25,591 nucleotides of DNA, from contig JAZRQA010000005.1 of the NCBI GenBank assembly GCA_045649505.1, forward strand, positions 1-25,591. The letters are read 5' to 3'. The number at the start of each line of letters is the position of its first letter. Positions within the stretch are counted from its first letter, which is position 1. This DNA comes from SIG587 sp045649505 (GTDB lineage Bacteria; Bacillota; Clostridia; Oscillospirales; Acutalibacteraceae). The notes under the pieces are model-generated. The model did no database searches and was not told the DNA's origin. It was given only the letters and a program-made list of their open reading frames with translations. Shown piece by piece: positions 1-7,766 of the stretch. The translations under genes were made by a program, and so were the position numbers.

Positions 1-127
1 AAAAAGTACCCAATATGTTAATATCATAAATATCGGCAAATTCGTAGCCGAAGCCAAAGGTACCGCTAGCAGGGATAATAGGATTATCAAGCATAATTTT
101 GCAAAGCTCAACGCTTAAATTTACCAT
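1..127 (-). CDS. pyrD: Dihydroorotate dehydrogenase B, catalytic subunit (N-terminal fragment)
   Basis: Only the first 42 codons lie in the window; the gene runs off the left edge. The visible start (MVNLSVELC, then NPIIPASGTFGFG) matches the FMN-binding N-terminus of class 1B dihydroorotate dehydrogenase, which oxidises dihydroorotate to orotate and passes electrons through PyrK to NAD+. The ATG at 127-125 overlaps the end of pyrK by 7 bases. It is preceded by a strong AGGAGGAGAT ribosome binding site at 131-140 inside the pyrK tail, so the two subunits of the heteromeric enzyme are probably translationally coupled. It is the last visible gene of the pyrC-carB-pyrK-pyrD operon; anything beyond it cannot be seen. 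Confidence 0.93.
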   Translation of the reverse strand, partial: MVNLSVELCKIMLDNPIIPASGTFGFGYEFADIYDINILGTF

Positions 128-849
128 AATATCTCCTCCTTGAACAGAATAGGACCTTCCTTGCATATTCTCTTATAGCCTGTTACAGTCTTGCACGAAC
201 AGCCCATACAGGCGCCGAATCCACAGCCCATACGCTCCTCAAAGCTAAGCTGACCTGAAGTACTCGAAGCGCAAAAAACGGCTTTAAGCATAGGCTCAGG
301 ACCGCAGGTATAAAAATGAGTATAGTCGATATCCTTCATAATATCGGTAACAAAGCCTTTACTGCCGTAAGAGCCGTCAACGGTGGTTACATATACCCTT
401 GCGCCAAGTGCCTTAAACTCATCCTCGCAAAAGATTTCGTTTTGCTTATTGAAACCAAGAATTACGGTGACGTCTTTCCCCTCATTTATAAGCTGTTTTG
501 CAAGCATATAAAGAGGCGGAACGCCAACGCCGCCGCCAAGCAGCAGTGGTTTTTTTCCGGAAAGTTCAGTTTTATAACCGTTTCCAAGCCCTGTTAGCAC
601 ATCAAGCGTACCGTTTTCCATTTTGCTCATCTGCTCGGTACCTTTACCCACTACCTTATAAATAATGGTTACGGTATCCCCCTCGCAATCATAAACCGAA
701 ATGGGGCGGCGGAGATACAGCCCGTCAAGCTTTATATTGATAAACTGACCGGGCGTAGTAATAGCTGATGTATCGCCGCGAAGGCACATTTTGTATATAC
801 CTTCGCACAGGCGAACGTTTTGAGTTATTTCAAATAAACCTTGTTTCAT
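121..849 (-). CDS. pyrK: Dihydroorotate dehydrogenase B, electron transfer subunit
   Basis: A 242-residue protein that carries FAD and a [2Fe-2S] cluster and links PyrD to NAD+. Visible motifs: the FAD-binding RRPISVYD segment (residues 48-55), the nucleotide-binding GGGVGVPPLYMLA segment (105-117), the TCGPEPML motif (181-188), and a C-terminal cluster of cysteines C209, C214, C217 and C229 with the 5/3/12 spacing expected of the iron-sulfur ligands. Length is slightly shorter than the roughly 255-260 residues of better-known members. The ATG at 849 follows an AGAGGTAGAT ribosome site. The gene lies 10 bases after carB and overlaps pyrD, so it is firmly inside the pyrimidine operon. The neighbouring carB and pyrD exclude a role as a generic ferredoxin reductase. 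Confidence 0.95.
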   Translation of the reverse strand: MKQGLFEITQNVRLCEGIYKMCLRGDTSAITTPGQFINIKLDGLYLRRPISVYDCEGDTVTIIYKVVGKGTEQMSKMENGTLDVLTGLGNGYKTELSGKKPLLLGGGVGVPPLYMLAKQLINEGKDVTVILGFNKQNEIFCEDEFKALGARVYVTTVDGSYGSKGFVTDIMKDIDYTHFYTCGPEPMLKAVFCASSTSGQLSFEERMGCGFGACMGCSCKTVTGYKRICKEGPILFKEEILW

Positions 850-859
850 TATCTACCTC

Positions 860-3800
860 TTATGCATCAATAGTAGAAATTGTAAGTGTTGTTTCCTCAA
901 GAACATCAAGAAGCACCTTAACGGTATCAAGAGCAGTAAACATTGTTACATTATTTTCGGTTGCACAGCGACGAATCTCTTGACCATCGTTATTAGTACC
1001 GCCCGCAATATCACGGGTATTTATAACGTAAGCGATATGGCCCTGACGCAGTGCGCCGGGTATCTCCTCGCTATCCTCACTGATTTTCTTGCGCATATGT
1101 GTACGAATACCGTTTTCCTTTAAAAATTTAGCTGTGCCCTGTGTAGCCTCAATATTAAAGCCGAGATTATAGAAACGACGGATAAGGGGCAACGCCTCTG
1201 CCTTATCCTTATCGGCAATTGTGGCAAATACGGTACCGTAATTCTGCAGATGCATTCCCGATGCCTGCAGTGCCTTAAACAGTGCACGATTAAGCTTATC
1301 GTCATAGCCTATGGCTTCACCTGTTGACTTCATTTCGGGAGAAAGATATGCGTCAAGTCCTCTTATTTTATTAAATGAGAATACAGGAACCTTTACATAC
1401 CAGCGGTTTTTCTCATTTGGGTAAATATCAAATATTCCCTGTTCCTTAAGGCTCTTACCCATAATAACCTCGGTAGCTATATCGGCAAGACTGTAGCCCG
1501 TAGCTTTAGAAAGGAAAGGAACAGTACGGGATGAACGGGGGTTAACCTCGATAATAAACACATTGTCATTTTCATCAACAATGAACTGAATATTGTAAAG
1601 ACCGATTATACCGATGCCCAGACCAAGCTTTTTTGCATACTGGAGTATGGTACCCTTTACCTTATCGGAGATACTGAAGGTGGGATATACGCTTATGGAG
1701 TCACCCGAGTGAATTCCTGTGCGCTCAACAAGCTCCATTATACCGGGTACGAACACATCCCTGCCGTCACAAATGGCATCTACCTCAACTTCTTTACCCT
1801 GAATATACTTATCAACAAGAACAGGTTTGTCCTCATCAATTTCAACAGCGGTCTTGAGGTAATGGCGAAGCTGCTCTTCATTAGCAACAATCTGCATTGC
1901 CCTACCGCCCAGAACGAAGCTGGGACGCACAAGAACGGGGTAGCCGATTTCTGCCGCGGCGGCAATTCCATCCTCAATTTTTGTTACCGCTCTGCCCTTG
2001 GGCTGAGGTATATTAAGGTCATGTAGCACCTTTTCAAAACTGTCACGGTTCTCGGCACGCTCAATAGCATCGCAATCAGTGCCAATTATTTTGACACCGC
2101 GCTGCATTAAAGGCTGGGCAAGGTTAATAGCGGTCTGTCCGCCTAAGGAAGCAATTACACCCTCAGGCTTTTCAAACTCAATAATGTTCATTACATCCTC
2201 AGGGGTAAGAGGCTCAAAATAAAGCTTATCTGCAGTTGTATAGTCGGTAGAAACAGTTTCGGGATTGTTGTTTATAATTATTGCCTCATAGCCCGAATTC
2301 TTTATGGTTGTAACGGCGTGAACAGTCGAGTAGTCAAACTCAACACCCTGACCTATACGGATAGGACCTGCTCCGAGAACAACAATCTTCTTTTTATCGG
2401 TAAGTTTGGAAGAATTTTCGCCCGTATATGAAGAATAAAAATACGGGATATATGCGCCCGTGTGGCAAGTATCCACCATTTTAAATACCGGGAACAGATT
2501 ATGCTCTTTACGGAAGTTAAACACCTCAATCTCGGTGCATTCCCACATTCTTGCAACATATTTATCGGAAAATCCCATTTTCTTTGCCGCTTTTAATGTA
2601 TCAAGCGAGAAAGGATTTTCTTTAAGGGTACGCTCCATACTGATTATATTCTTAATAGCCTCAAGGAAGAAGGGAGTGATTTTTGTTATTTCGTGAACCT
2701 GCTCAACAGTTGCTCCACGATAAAGAATTTCTGCAATAGCAAAGATATTATCGTCGCGAAATTCACCTATGTATTTTAAAATATCCTCATCGGACATATT
2801 ATCAAACTTGTGGTGATAGATATGATTTACGCCTACCTCAAGCGAGCGTATACCCTTAAGCAGGCACTCCTCAAGGTTAGAGCCAATACCCATAACCTCG
2901 CCTGTTGCCTTCATCTGGGTGCCGAGAATGTTAGATGCAGTTGTAAATTTGTCAAAGGGGAAACGGGGCAGCTTGGCTATAACGTAGTCAAGAGCAGGTT
3001 CAAATGCGGCATTAGTGTTTGCTATTGCAATATCCTCAAGCGCCATACCAACGGCAATTTTTGCAGTTACGCGGGCAATGGGATATCCGCTTGCCTTTGA
3101 GGCAAGGGCTGAGGAGCGGGAAACGCGGGGATTTACCTCAATGAGATAATATTCGCTTGAATGGGGATTAAGCGCAAACTGAACATTACAGCCACCCTCT
3201 ATCTTTAATTCGCGTATGATTTTGATTGCACTGTCGTTAAGCATTTTAAGGTCATGGTCACTAAGTGTCATAATCGGAGCTACAACAAGAGAGTCACCCG
3301 TATGAACACCTACGGGGTCGATATTTTCCATACCGCAGATAGTAATAGCGTGGTCATTTGAGTCACGCATAACCTCAAATTCAATTTCCTTATAGCCCTT
3401 AACGCTCTTTTCTATAAGCACCTGATGAACGGGAGAAAGTTTGAAGGCATTGGTGCCTACCTCAATAAGCTCTGCTTCATCATAGGCGAAACCGCCGCCT
3501 GTTCCACCCAATGTAAACGCGGGACGAAGCACTACGGGATAACCTATTTTTGCGGCCGCAGCCTTTGCTTCTTCAAGGTTGTATGTTATTTCGGAAGGAA
3601 TAGTAGGCTCACCTATAGACTGGCAAAGCTCTTTAAACATTTCGCGGTCCTCGGCACGTTCAATACTTTCACTACTGGTACCAAGCAGTTCTACTCCGCA
3701 CTCCTTTAAAATGCCCTTCTTTTCAAGCTGCATTGCCAAATTAAGGCCTGTCTGACCGCCTATACCGGGCACAATTGCATCGGGACGCTCATAACGGAGA

Positions 3801-4030
3801 ATCTTTGCAACATACTCAAGGGTAAGAGGCTCCATATAAACCTTATCCGCAATAGTAGTGTCGGTCATAATAGTAGCAGGGTTTGAGTTGCACAGTACAA
3901 CCTCATAGCCCTCCTCCTTTAGTGCAAGACAAGCCTGTGTGCCTGCATAGTCAAATTCAGCCGCCTGACCTATAACTATAGGTCCTGAGCCGATAATTAA
4001 AATCTTTTTAAGGTCTGTTCTTTTTGCCAT
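860..4030 (-). CDS. carB: Carbamoyl-phosphate synthase large subunit
   Basis: Makes carbamoyl phosphate from ammonia (delivered by CarA from glutamine), bicarbonate and two ATP. The 1056-residue chain shows the internal duplication of the family: GSGPIVIGQAAEFDYAG near residue 15 and the second-half copy GAGPIRIGQGVEFDYS near 555 open the two ATP-grasp halves. A methylglyoxal-synthase-like allosteric domain occupies about residues 930-1056. An in-frame ATG lies two codons further upstream at 4036. I prefer 4030 because GGGAGG sits about 8 bases before it, whereas the upstream ATG directly abuts the ribosome site. carA is not present next to it: only 33 bases separate pyrC from carB. Length is close to the E. 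coli protein (1073). Confidence 0.97.
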   Translation of the reverse strand: MAKRTDLKKILIIGSGPIVIGQAAEFDYAGTQACLALKEEGYEVVLCNSNPATIMTDTTIADKVYMEPLTLEYVAKILRYERPDAIVPGIGGQTGLNLAMQLEKKGILKECGVELLGTSSESIERAEDREMFKELCQSIGEPTIPSEITYNLEEAKAAAAKIGYPVVLRPAFTLGGTGGGFAYDEAELIEVGTNAFKLSPVHQVLIEKSVKGYKEIEFEVMRDSNDHAITICGMENIDPVGVHTGDSLVVAPIMTLSDHDLKMLNDSAIKIIRELKIEGGCNVQFALNPHSSEYYLIEVNPRVSRSSALASKASGYPIARVTAKIAVGMALEDIAIANTNAAFEPALDYVIAKLPRFPFDKFTTASNILGTQMKATGEVMGIGSNLEECLLKGIRSLEVGVNHIYHHKFDNMSDEDILKYIGEFRDDNIFAIAEILYRGATVEQVHEITKITPFFLEAIKNIISMERTLKENPFSLDTLKAAKKMGFSDKYVARMWECTEIEVFNFRKEHNLFPVFKMVDTCHTGAYIPYFYSSYTGENSSKLTDKKKIVVLGAGPIRIGQGVEFDYSTVHAVTTIKNSGYEAIIINNNPETVSTDYTTADKLYFEPLTPEDVMNIIEFEKPEGVIASLGGQTAINLAQPLMQRGVKIIGTDCDAIERAENRDSFEKVLHDLNIPQPKGRAVTKIEDGIAAAAEIGYPVLVRPSFVLGGRAMQIVANEEQLRHYLKTAVEIDEDKPVLVDKYIQGKEVEVDAICDGRDVFVPGIMELVERTGIHSGDSISVYPTFSISDKVKGTILQYAKKLGLGIGIIGLYNIQFIVDENDNVFIIEVNPRSSRTVPFLSKATGYSLADIATEVIMGKSLKEQGIFDIYPNEKNRWYVKVPVFSFNKIRGLDAYLSPEMKSTGEAIGYDDKLNRALFKALQASGMHLQNYGTVFATIADKDKAEALPLIRRFYNLGFNIEATQGTAKFLKENGIRTHMRKKISEDSEEIPGALRQGHIAYVINTRDIAGGTNNDGQEIRRCATENNVTMFTALDTVKVLLDVLEETTLTISTIDA

Positions 4031-4063
4031 TGTCATTTCCTCCCGAAAAATCTTTATGATAAT

Positions 4064-5275
4064 TTACTTTTTATACACTAACTTACCACCGCAAACAGTG
4101 GCTATACATTCACCAAACAGCTTGTCCCCAGCAAAGGGTGTTGCCCTGCCCAGTGAAAGAAAGTCATTAGGATCTACTGTTATTTGTTTTTCTAAATCCC
4201 AAACGGTAAAATCCTCGCCCAAAGGAATACCGAATCTCATTCGCGCATTTACGCACATAAGCTCGCTCAGCCTTTGAAGACTTATTATACCTTTTTTTAC
4301 AAGGTGGGTATACATTACGGGAAATGCCGTTTCAAGACCGACAATACCAAAGGCGCTTTTTTCAAGTCCTTTACCCTTTTCCTCGGCACTGTGTGGTGCA
4401 TGGTCGGTTGCTATCATATCGATAGTACCATCAATAACACCCTGAAGCAAAGCCTCTCGGTCATCGCGACCGCGAAGGGGCGGGTTCATTTTAAACCTGC
4501 CTTCCTCTTTAAGGTCATTTTCATCAAGAACAAGATAATGGGGCGCAGTCTCGCAGGTTATATCTACGCCGCTTTTCTTAGCTTGTCTAATAATTTCAAC
4601 GCTTTCCTTTGCAGAGATATGACACACATGATAACTACAGCCAGTTTTAAATGCAAGTTCTATATCACGCTCAATCTGCTTGTACTCACTCTCAGAGCAT
4701 ATGCCCGTATGATTATGAGCAGCGGCGTAGGTTCCCTTATGAATATAACCGCCGCAAAGCAGGTCGTTTACCTCGCAATGGGCAACTATTATTTTTCCGA
4801 GTGCTTTTGCCGTTTCCATAGCGCGAAGCATCATTTCATCATTCTGTACTCCCCTACCGTCATCAGAAAAGGCGATAACATTTTCACACATAGACTTCAT
4901 ATCAGAAAGTCTTTCGCCCTGCTGAGCCACCGTTATGGAGCCGTATGGGTAAATATTTATAAGCCCTGCTTCCTCTATTAAATCAAGTTGTTGCTTTAAG
5001 TGCTCGGCACTATCAGGCACGGGATTTAAATTAGGCATTGTGCAAACAGCGGTATAACCACCTCTTGCTGCGGCACGACTGCCTGAAACAATGGTCTCTT
5101 TATAAGAAAAACCCGGCTCGCGAAAATGCACATGCACATCGCAAAAACCGGGTAGAAAAGTAAATTTAGACAATTCATCCTGTAAAGTGGGAAAAAGGGA
5201 AATAAAGGCACCGCGGCAATCGGCGGAGCTTATTGTCGGTATTTCCTTTTGCATTGCTTTGTTAAAGCCGGTCAT
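4064..5275 (-). CDS. pyrC: Dihydroorotase (class I)
   Basis: Zinc amidohydrolase that cyclises carbamoyl-aspartate to dihydroorotate, third step of pyrimidine synthesis. Expected ligands are visible: HxH at residues 48/50 in DVHVHFREPG, D139 in FSDDGRGV, H166 in AHCE, H219 in CHIS and D291 in ATDHAPH. The open frame extends 47 codons further upstream, but that extension covers the PyrR leader and terminator, so it is not coding. I take the ATG at 5275, preceded by AGGGAG. From this start (403 residues) only about 40 residues precede the LPGFCDVHVH core. That segment does not resemble the usual N-terminal strand segment (xLIKNGRVID...) of class I enzymes, so the N-terminus is divergent or shortened. 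First gene of the operon. Confidence 0.93.
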   Translation of the reverse strand: MTGFNKAMQKEIPTISSADCRGAFISLFPTLQDELSKFTFLPGFCDVHVHFREPGFSYKETIVSGSRAAARGGYTAVCTMPNLNPVPDSAEHLKQQLDLIEEAGLINIYPYGSITVAQQGERLSDMKSMCENVIAFSDDGRGVQNDEMMLRAMETAKALGKIIVAHCEVNDLLCGGYIHKGTYAAAHNHTGICSESEYKQIERDIELAFKTGCSYHVCHISAKESVEIIRQAKKSGVDITCETAPHYLVLDENDLKEEGRFKMNPPLRGRDDREALLQGVIDGTIDMIATDHAPHSAEEKGKGLEKSAFGIVGLETAFPVMYTHLVKKGIISLQRLSELMCVNARMRFGIPLGEDFTVWDLEKQITVDPNDFLSLGRATPFAGDKLFGECIATVCGGKLVYKK

Positions 5276-5299
5276 TTTTTCTTTCTCCCTTTTAATTTT

Positions 5300-5329
5300 A
5301 AAAAAAGTCTTGTCGGAAGCCGACAAGAC
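5300..5329 (-). terminator. Attenuator terminator of the pyr leader
   Basis: In the transcript a perfect 10-bp stem (5320-5329 with 5307-5316), closed by a CUU loop, is followed by seven U residues (5306-5300). It lies about 25 bases upstream of the pyrC start, inside the leader, so transcription ending here would shut off the operon. Its 5' arm is also complementary to part of the upstream PyrR loop, which makes it conditional. Confidence 0.93.
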
Positions 5330-5378
5330 GCATACATAAAAACAGCTACAGCGAGCTGTATCCACTATAATATCCGTC

Positions 5379-5414
5379 AATCTTGCCGACCTCACAGGAT
5401 CGAACTTAAAGATC
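5379..5414 (-). promoter_or_regulatory. PyrR binding loop (anti-antiterminator) in the pyr leader
   Basis: The RNA resembles the PyrR-binding element of Bacillus pyr leaders. A lower stem GAUCUU/AAGAUU is followed by a UUAAGUUC-type bulge, a short upper stem GAUC/GGUC, and a hexaloop CUGUGA that fits the family pattern CNGNGA. A purine-rich GGCAAG bulge lies on the 3' side. Established mechanism: UMP-bound PyrR stabilises this hairpin. Here the 14 bases at 5380-5393 can instead pair without a gap (10 Watson-Crick and 4 G-U pairs) with 5316-5329, the loop and 5' arm of the terminator, forming the antiterminator. With PyrR-UMP bound, the antiterminator is blocked and the terminator forms. A small hairpin with a U run (5338-5359) lies between the two. 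Confidence 0.88.
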
Positions 5415-5430
5415 AAATTTCACTTATGAG

Positions 5431-5459
5431 ATTATATCATTTGTGATCGCGTTTGTCAA
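5431..5459 (-). promoter_or_regulatory. Sigma-A promoter of the pyr operon
   Basis: A perfect -35 TTGACA (5459-5454) and perfect -10 TATAAT (5436-5431) are separated by exactly 17 bases, so transcription should start near 5424. This gives an untranslated leader of about 150 bases with the PyrR loop and terminator. The strength of the promoter fits control by attenuation instead of initiation. Confidence 0.93.
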
Positions 5460-5486
5460 CTGTATTTTTTTATATATAAATATATA

Positions 5487-6341
5487 TTATTCTACACATG
5501 CAAGGGTTTTAATTTTACAATCAGTCTCCATAACCGAGTTTTCAAGAATTATATCACCTATTGAATCTGCAATTATTTCTCCCGATTTAGGATTTTTTAC
5601 CGAAAGGATATTTCCCTTCACCGTAGCGTTAACCGATGAATATTCAAAGGAAAGATCGGTTTCCTCCATAGTACAGTTTATGAGAGTTAAATCCTCACAG
5701 TAGCAAAGGGGCTGGGTACCGATAATTTTACAGTTAACAAGTGTCAGTCCCTTTGAGTACCATCCAAGGTATTCACCCTTAACAACTGAGTTTTCAACCG
5801 TGACATTTTTACTGTGCCAAAAAGCATCCTTAGTATCAAGATTTGAATTAGTAATTGTAAAATTTTCGGTATACTGAAAGGAGTATTTGCCCTTCATATC
5901 AAGGTTATCTATCAAGGCATTTTTGCCTTCAAAAAACAGATATTCACTTTCAATGCTGCTATTATGTACCTTAAGGTCACGGCAACGCCAGCCAAACTCG
6001 GGAGATATTATCTCACAACCGACAATAAGCGTTCTATCACACTCACGCAGGCATTTAACACCCATAATTTTACAGCCGCTTATCTCGCCGTTTTGCGAAT
6101 ACCAAAGCGGTGCTCTTGTCATTTCATCAAGGGTACTGTTTATAAGGCGGTACTCCCTTACGTGCCAAAGCGGATAGCGCAAAGAGAAACTACAGTCCTC
6201 AACGGTTATTTTCCTTGCCTCCTTCAAAACCGACTCTCCATCTGCACGACCTGCAAAAACACAGTTTTTTACTGTGCCATTCTCCAGGTGATAAAGGGCG
6301 CGCTCGGCGTCAAAGGTTTTGTTTTCTATTGTAAGAGACAC
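5487..6341 (-). CDS. DUF3737-type right-handed beta-helix protein
   Basis: A 284-residue cytoplasmic-looking protein with no signal peptide or membrane segment. It is built from about ten imperfect repeats of roughly 20 residues with the pattern aromatic-W-H/Y-S-x-N-hydrophobic-T/K-hydrophobic-x-N-S/C (for example FWHSKNVTVENSVVKG and LGWYSKGLTLVNCKIIG). Such spacing is typical of a right-handed parallel beta-helix with an aromatic and an asparagine ladder. I recognise it as the DUF3737 family, for which no function is established to my knowledge. The start is GTG at 6341, ten bases after AGGAG. It lies 26 bases downstream of citrate synthase and probably shares its transcript. No good terminator follows before the pyr promoter 28 bases further on. 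Confidence 0.85.
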   Translation of the reverse strand: MSLTIENKTFDAERALYHLENGTVKNCVFAGRADGESVLKEARKITVEDCSFSLRYPLWHVREYRLINSTLDEMTRAPLWYSQNGEISGCKIMGVKCLRECDRTLIVGCEIISPEFGWRCRDLKVHNSSIESEYLFFEGKNALIDNLDMKGKYSFQYTENFTITNSNLDTKDAFWHSKNVTVENSVVKGEYLGWYSKGLTLVNCKIIGTQPLCYCEDLTLINCTMEETDLSFEYSSVNATVKGNILSVKNPKSGEIIADSIGDIILENSVMETDCKIKTLACVE

Positions 6342-6367
6342 TTAGAGTTCACTCCTGTAATTAGAAT

Positions 6368-7729
6368 TTACCGATGATCTATGGGAATATATTCTCGTTC
6401 TTCCTTAACATTTACATAGGCGGGACGGATTATTTTTCCGTTGCTCTGAATTTCCTCAATACGGTGGGCACTCCAGCCCGCAATACGGGATACCGCAAAA
6501 ATAGGTGTATATAATTCATATGGCAGACCAAGCATTCTGTAAATTAATCCTGAATAAAAATCCACATTTGCGCTAACGCCCTTATACACCTTACGCTTTT
6601 CGGCAATAATCTGCGGAGCAAGACGGGCAACCTTGGTATAAAGCTCATACTCTTCTTCAAAGCCCTTTTCAACAGAAAGGTCTTTAGCACAGCTCATAAG
6701 AACATCGGAACGAGGGTCGGATTTAGAGTATACTGCGTGTCCCATACCGTAAATAAGCCCCGAATTATCAAAGGCCTCTTTATTTAAAAGCTTTATAAGG
6801 TAATCCTCTATCTCGGATTCGCTATGGATATTTATGCTTTTCTTCATATCATCAAACATACGAACCACTTTTACATTTGCGCCGCCGTGACGAGGACCCT
6901 TCAGGGAGCCGAGAGCTGCTGCTACCGATGAATAGGTATCGGTACCCGATGAGGTCACAACATGTGTTGTAAAGGTAGAGTTGTTACCGCCGCCGTGCTC
7001 AGCGTGAAGCACGAGTGCAAGATCCAAAATACGCGCTTCAAGATTTGAATACTGCTCATCCTCACGAAGGAGCCCCAAAATATTTTCAGCGATTGAACGC
7101 TCAGGTTTTGGAAGGTGGATAAACAGGCTTTTATTATTATAATAATGCTGAAAAGACTGGTATCCGTATACCGAAAGCATCGGAAATACCGAAATGAGAA
7201 ACAGACTCTGGCGCAAAACGTTGGCTACCGATATATCATCAGGGTTATCATCGTAAGCATAGAGTGCCAAAACGCTTCTTGAAAGCATATTCATTAGGTC
7301 TTTACCCGGTGCCTTTAGTATCATATCGCGTACAAAGGAGCTAGGCAGACTTCTCAAATCACTGAGTAATCCTTTAAAACGGCTCAGCTCACCCGCTGTT
7401 GGAAGATTTGAAAAAAGGAGCAGATAAATAGTTTCCTCAAATCCGAAACGCTTTTCGGACATAAAACCGTTTACAAGGTCTTTTATATTTATACCGCGAT
7501 AGCGTAGCTCGCCTTCACATCCTACCTCGGTGCCGTCAGTCAAAATTTTTTTCGACTTAATATAAGAAATTTCGGTAAGTCCCGTAACAACGCCCTTACC
7601 GTCAACATCGCGAAGTCCTCTTTTAACCTGATGCTCAATATACTTTTCGGGCAAAATATTATAATTTTGGTTTGAAATATCCGAAAGCTGCCATATATAG
7701 GGAGTTATTTCGGAATAGGAATTTTTCAT
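6368..7729 (-). CDS. gltA: Citrate synthase
   Basis: Condenses acetyl-CoA and oxaloacetate to citrate. The 453-residue protein carries the catalytic set in order: H281 in GPRHGGAN, H331 in GMGHAVYSKSDPR and D390 in ANVDFYSG. H245 in AEHGGGN corresponds to the oxaloacetate-binding histidine of the pig enzyme. The last residues are a charged tail. In anaerobic Clostridia without a full TCA cycle this enzyme usually feeds 2-oxoglutarate/glutamate synthesis; no aconitase or isocitrate dehydrogenase is next to it here. The ATG follows AGGAGAAAAAT. It sits 37 bases after the phosphate-type transporter gene. A 2-methylcitrate synthase role cannot be excluded from sequence alone, but no prpB/prpD neighbours are seen. 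Confidence 0.95.
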   Translation of the reverse strand: MKNSYSEITPYIWQLSDISNQNYNILPEKYIEHQVKRGLRDVDGKGVVTGLTEISYIKSKKILTDGTEVGCEGELRYRGINIKDLVNGFMSEKRFGFEETIYLLLFSNLPTAGELSRFKGLLSDLRSLPSSFVRDMILKAPGKDLMNMLSRSVLALYAYDDNPDDISVANVLRQSLFLISVFPMLSVYGYQSFQHYYNNKSLFIHLPKPERSIAENILGLLREDEQYSNLEARILDLALVLHAEHGGGNNSTFTTHVVTSSGTDTYSSVAAALGSLKGPRHGGANVKVVRMFDDMKKSINIHSESEIEDYLIKLLNKEAFDNSGLIYGMGHAVYSKSDPRSDVLMSCAKDLSVEKGFEEEYELYTKVARLAPQIIAEKRKVYKGVSANVDFYSGLIYRMLGLPYELYTPIFAVSRIAGWSAHRIEEIQSNGKIIRPAYVNVKEEREYIPIDHR

Positions 7730-7766
7730 ATTTTTCTCCTTATGAATAAGTGCTTATTATATTTAA

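Noticed and set aside
4274..4981. A 235-codon open frame on the + strand opposite pyrC
   Set aside because: It lies wholly antisense to a well-supported dihydroorotase with all active-site ligands, shows no family resemblance and has no ribosome site; it is a shadow of codon usage.
5276..5416. Upstream extension of the pyrC reading frame by 47 codons
   Set aside because: It coincides with the PyrR loop and terminator; the internal ATG at 5275 has a ribosome site.
5463..5490. TATATA-rich palindrome as a terminator for DUF3737
   Set aside because: On the minus strand it is followed by A residues, not U; the pairing is all A-U.
7730..7766. A TATAAT-like box upstream of gltA as a separate promoter
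   Set aside because: No acceptable -35 at 16-18 bases; read-through from the transporter gene is simpler.
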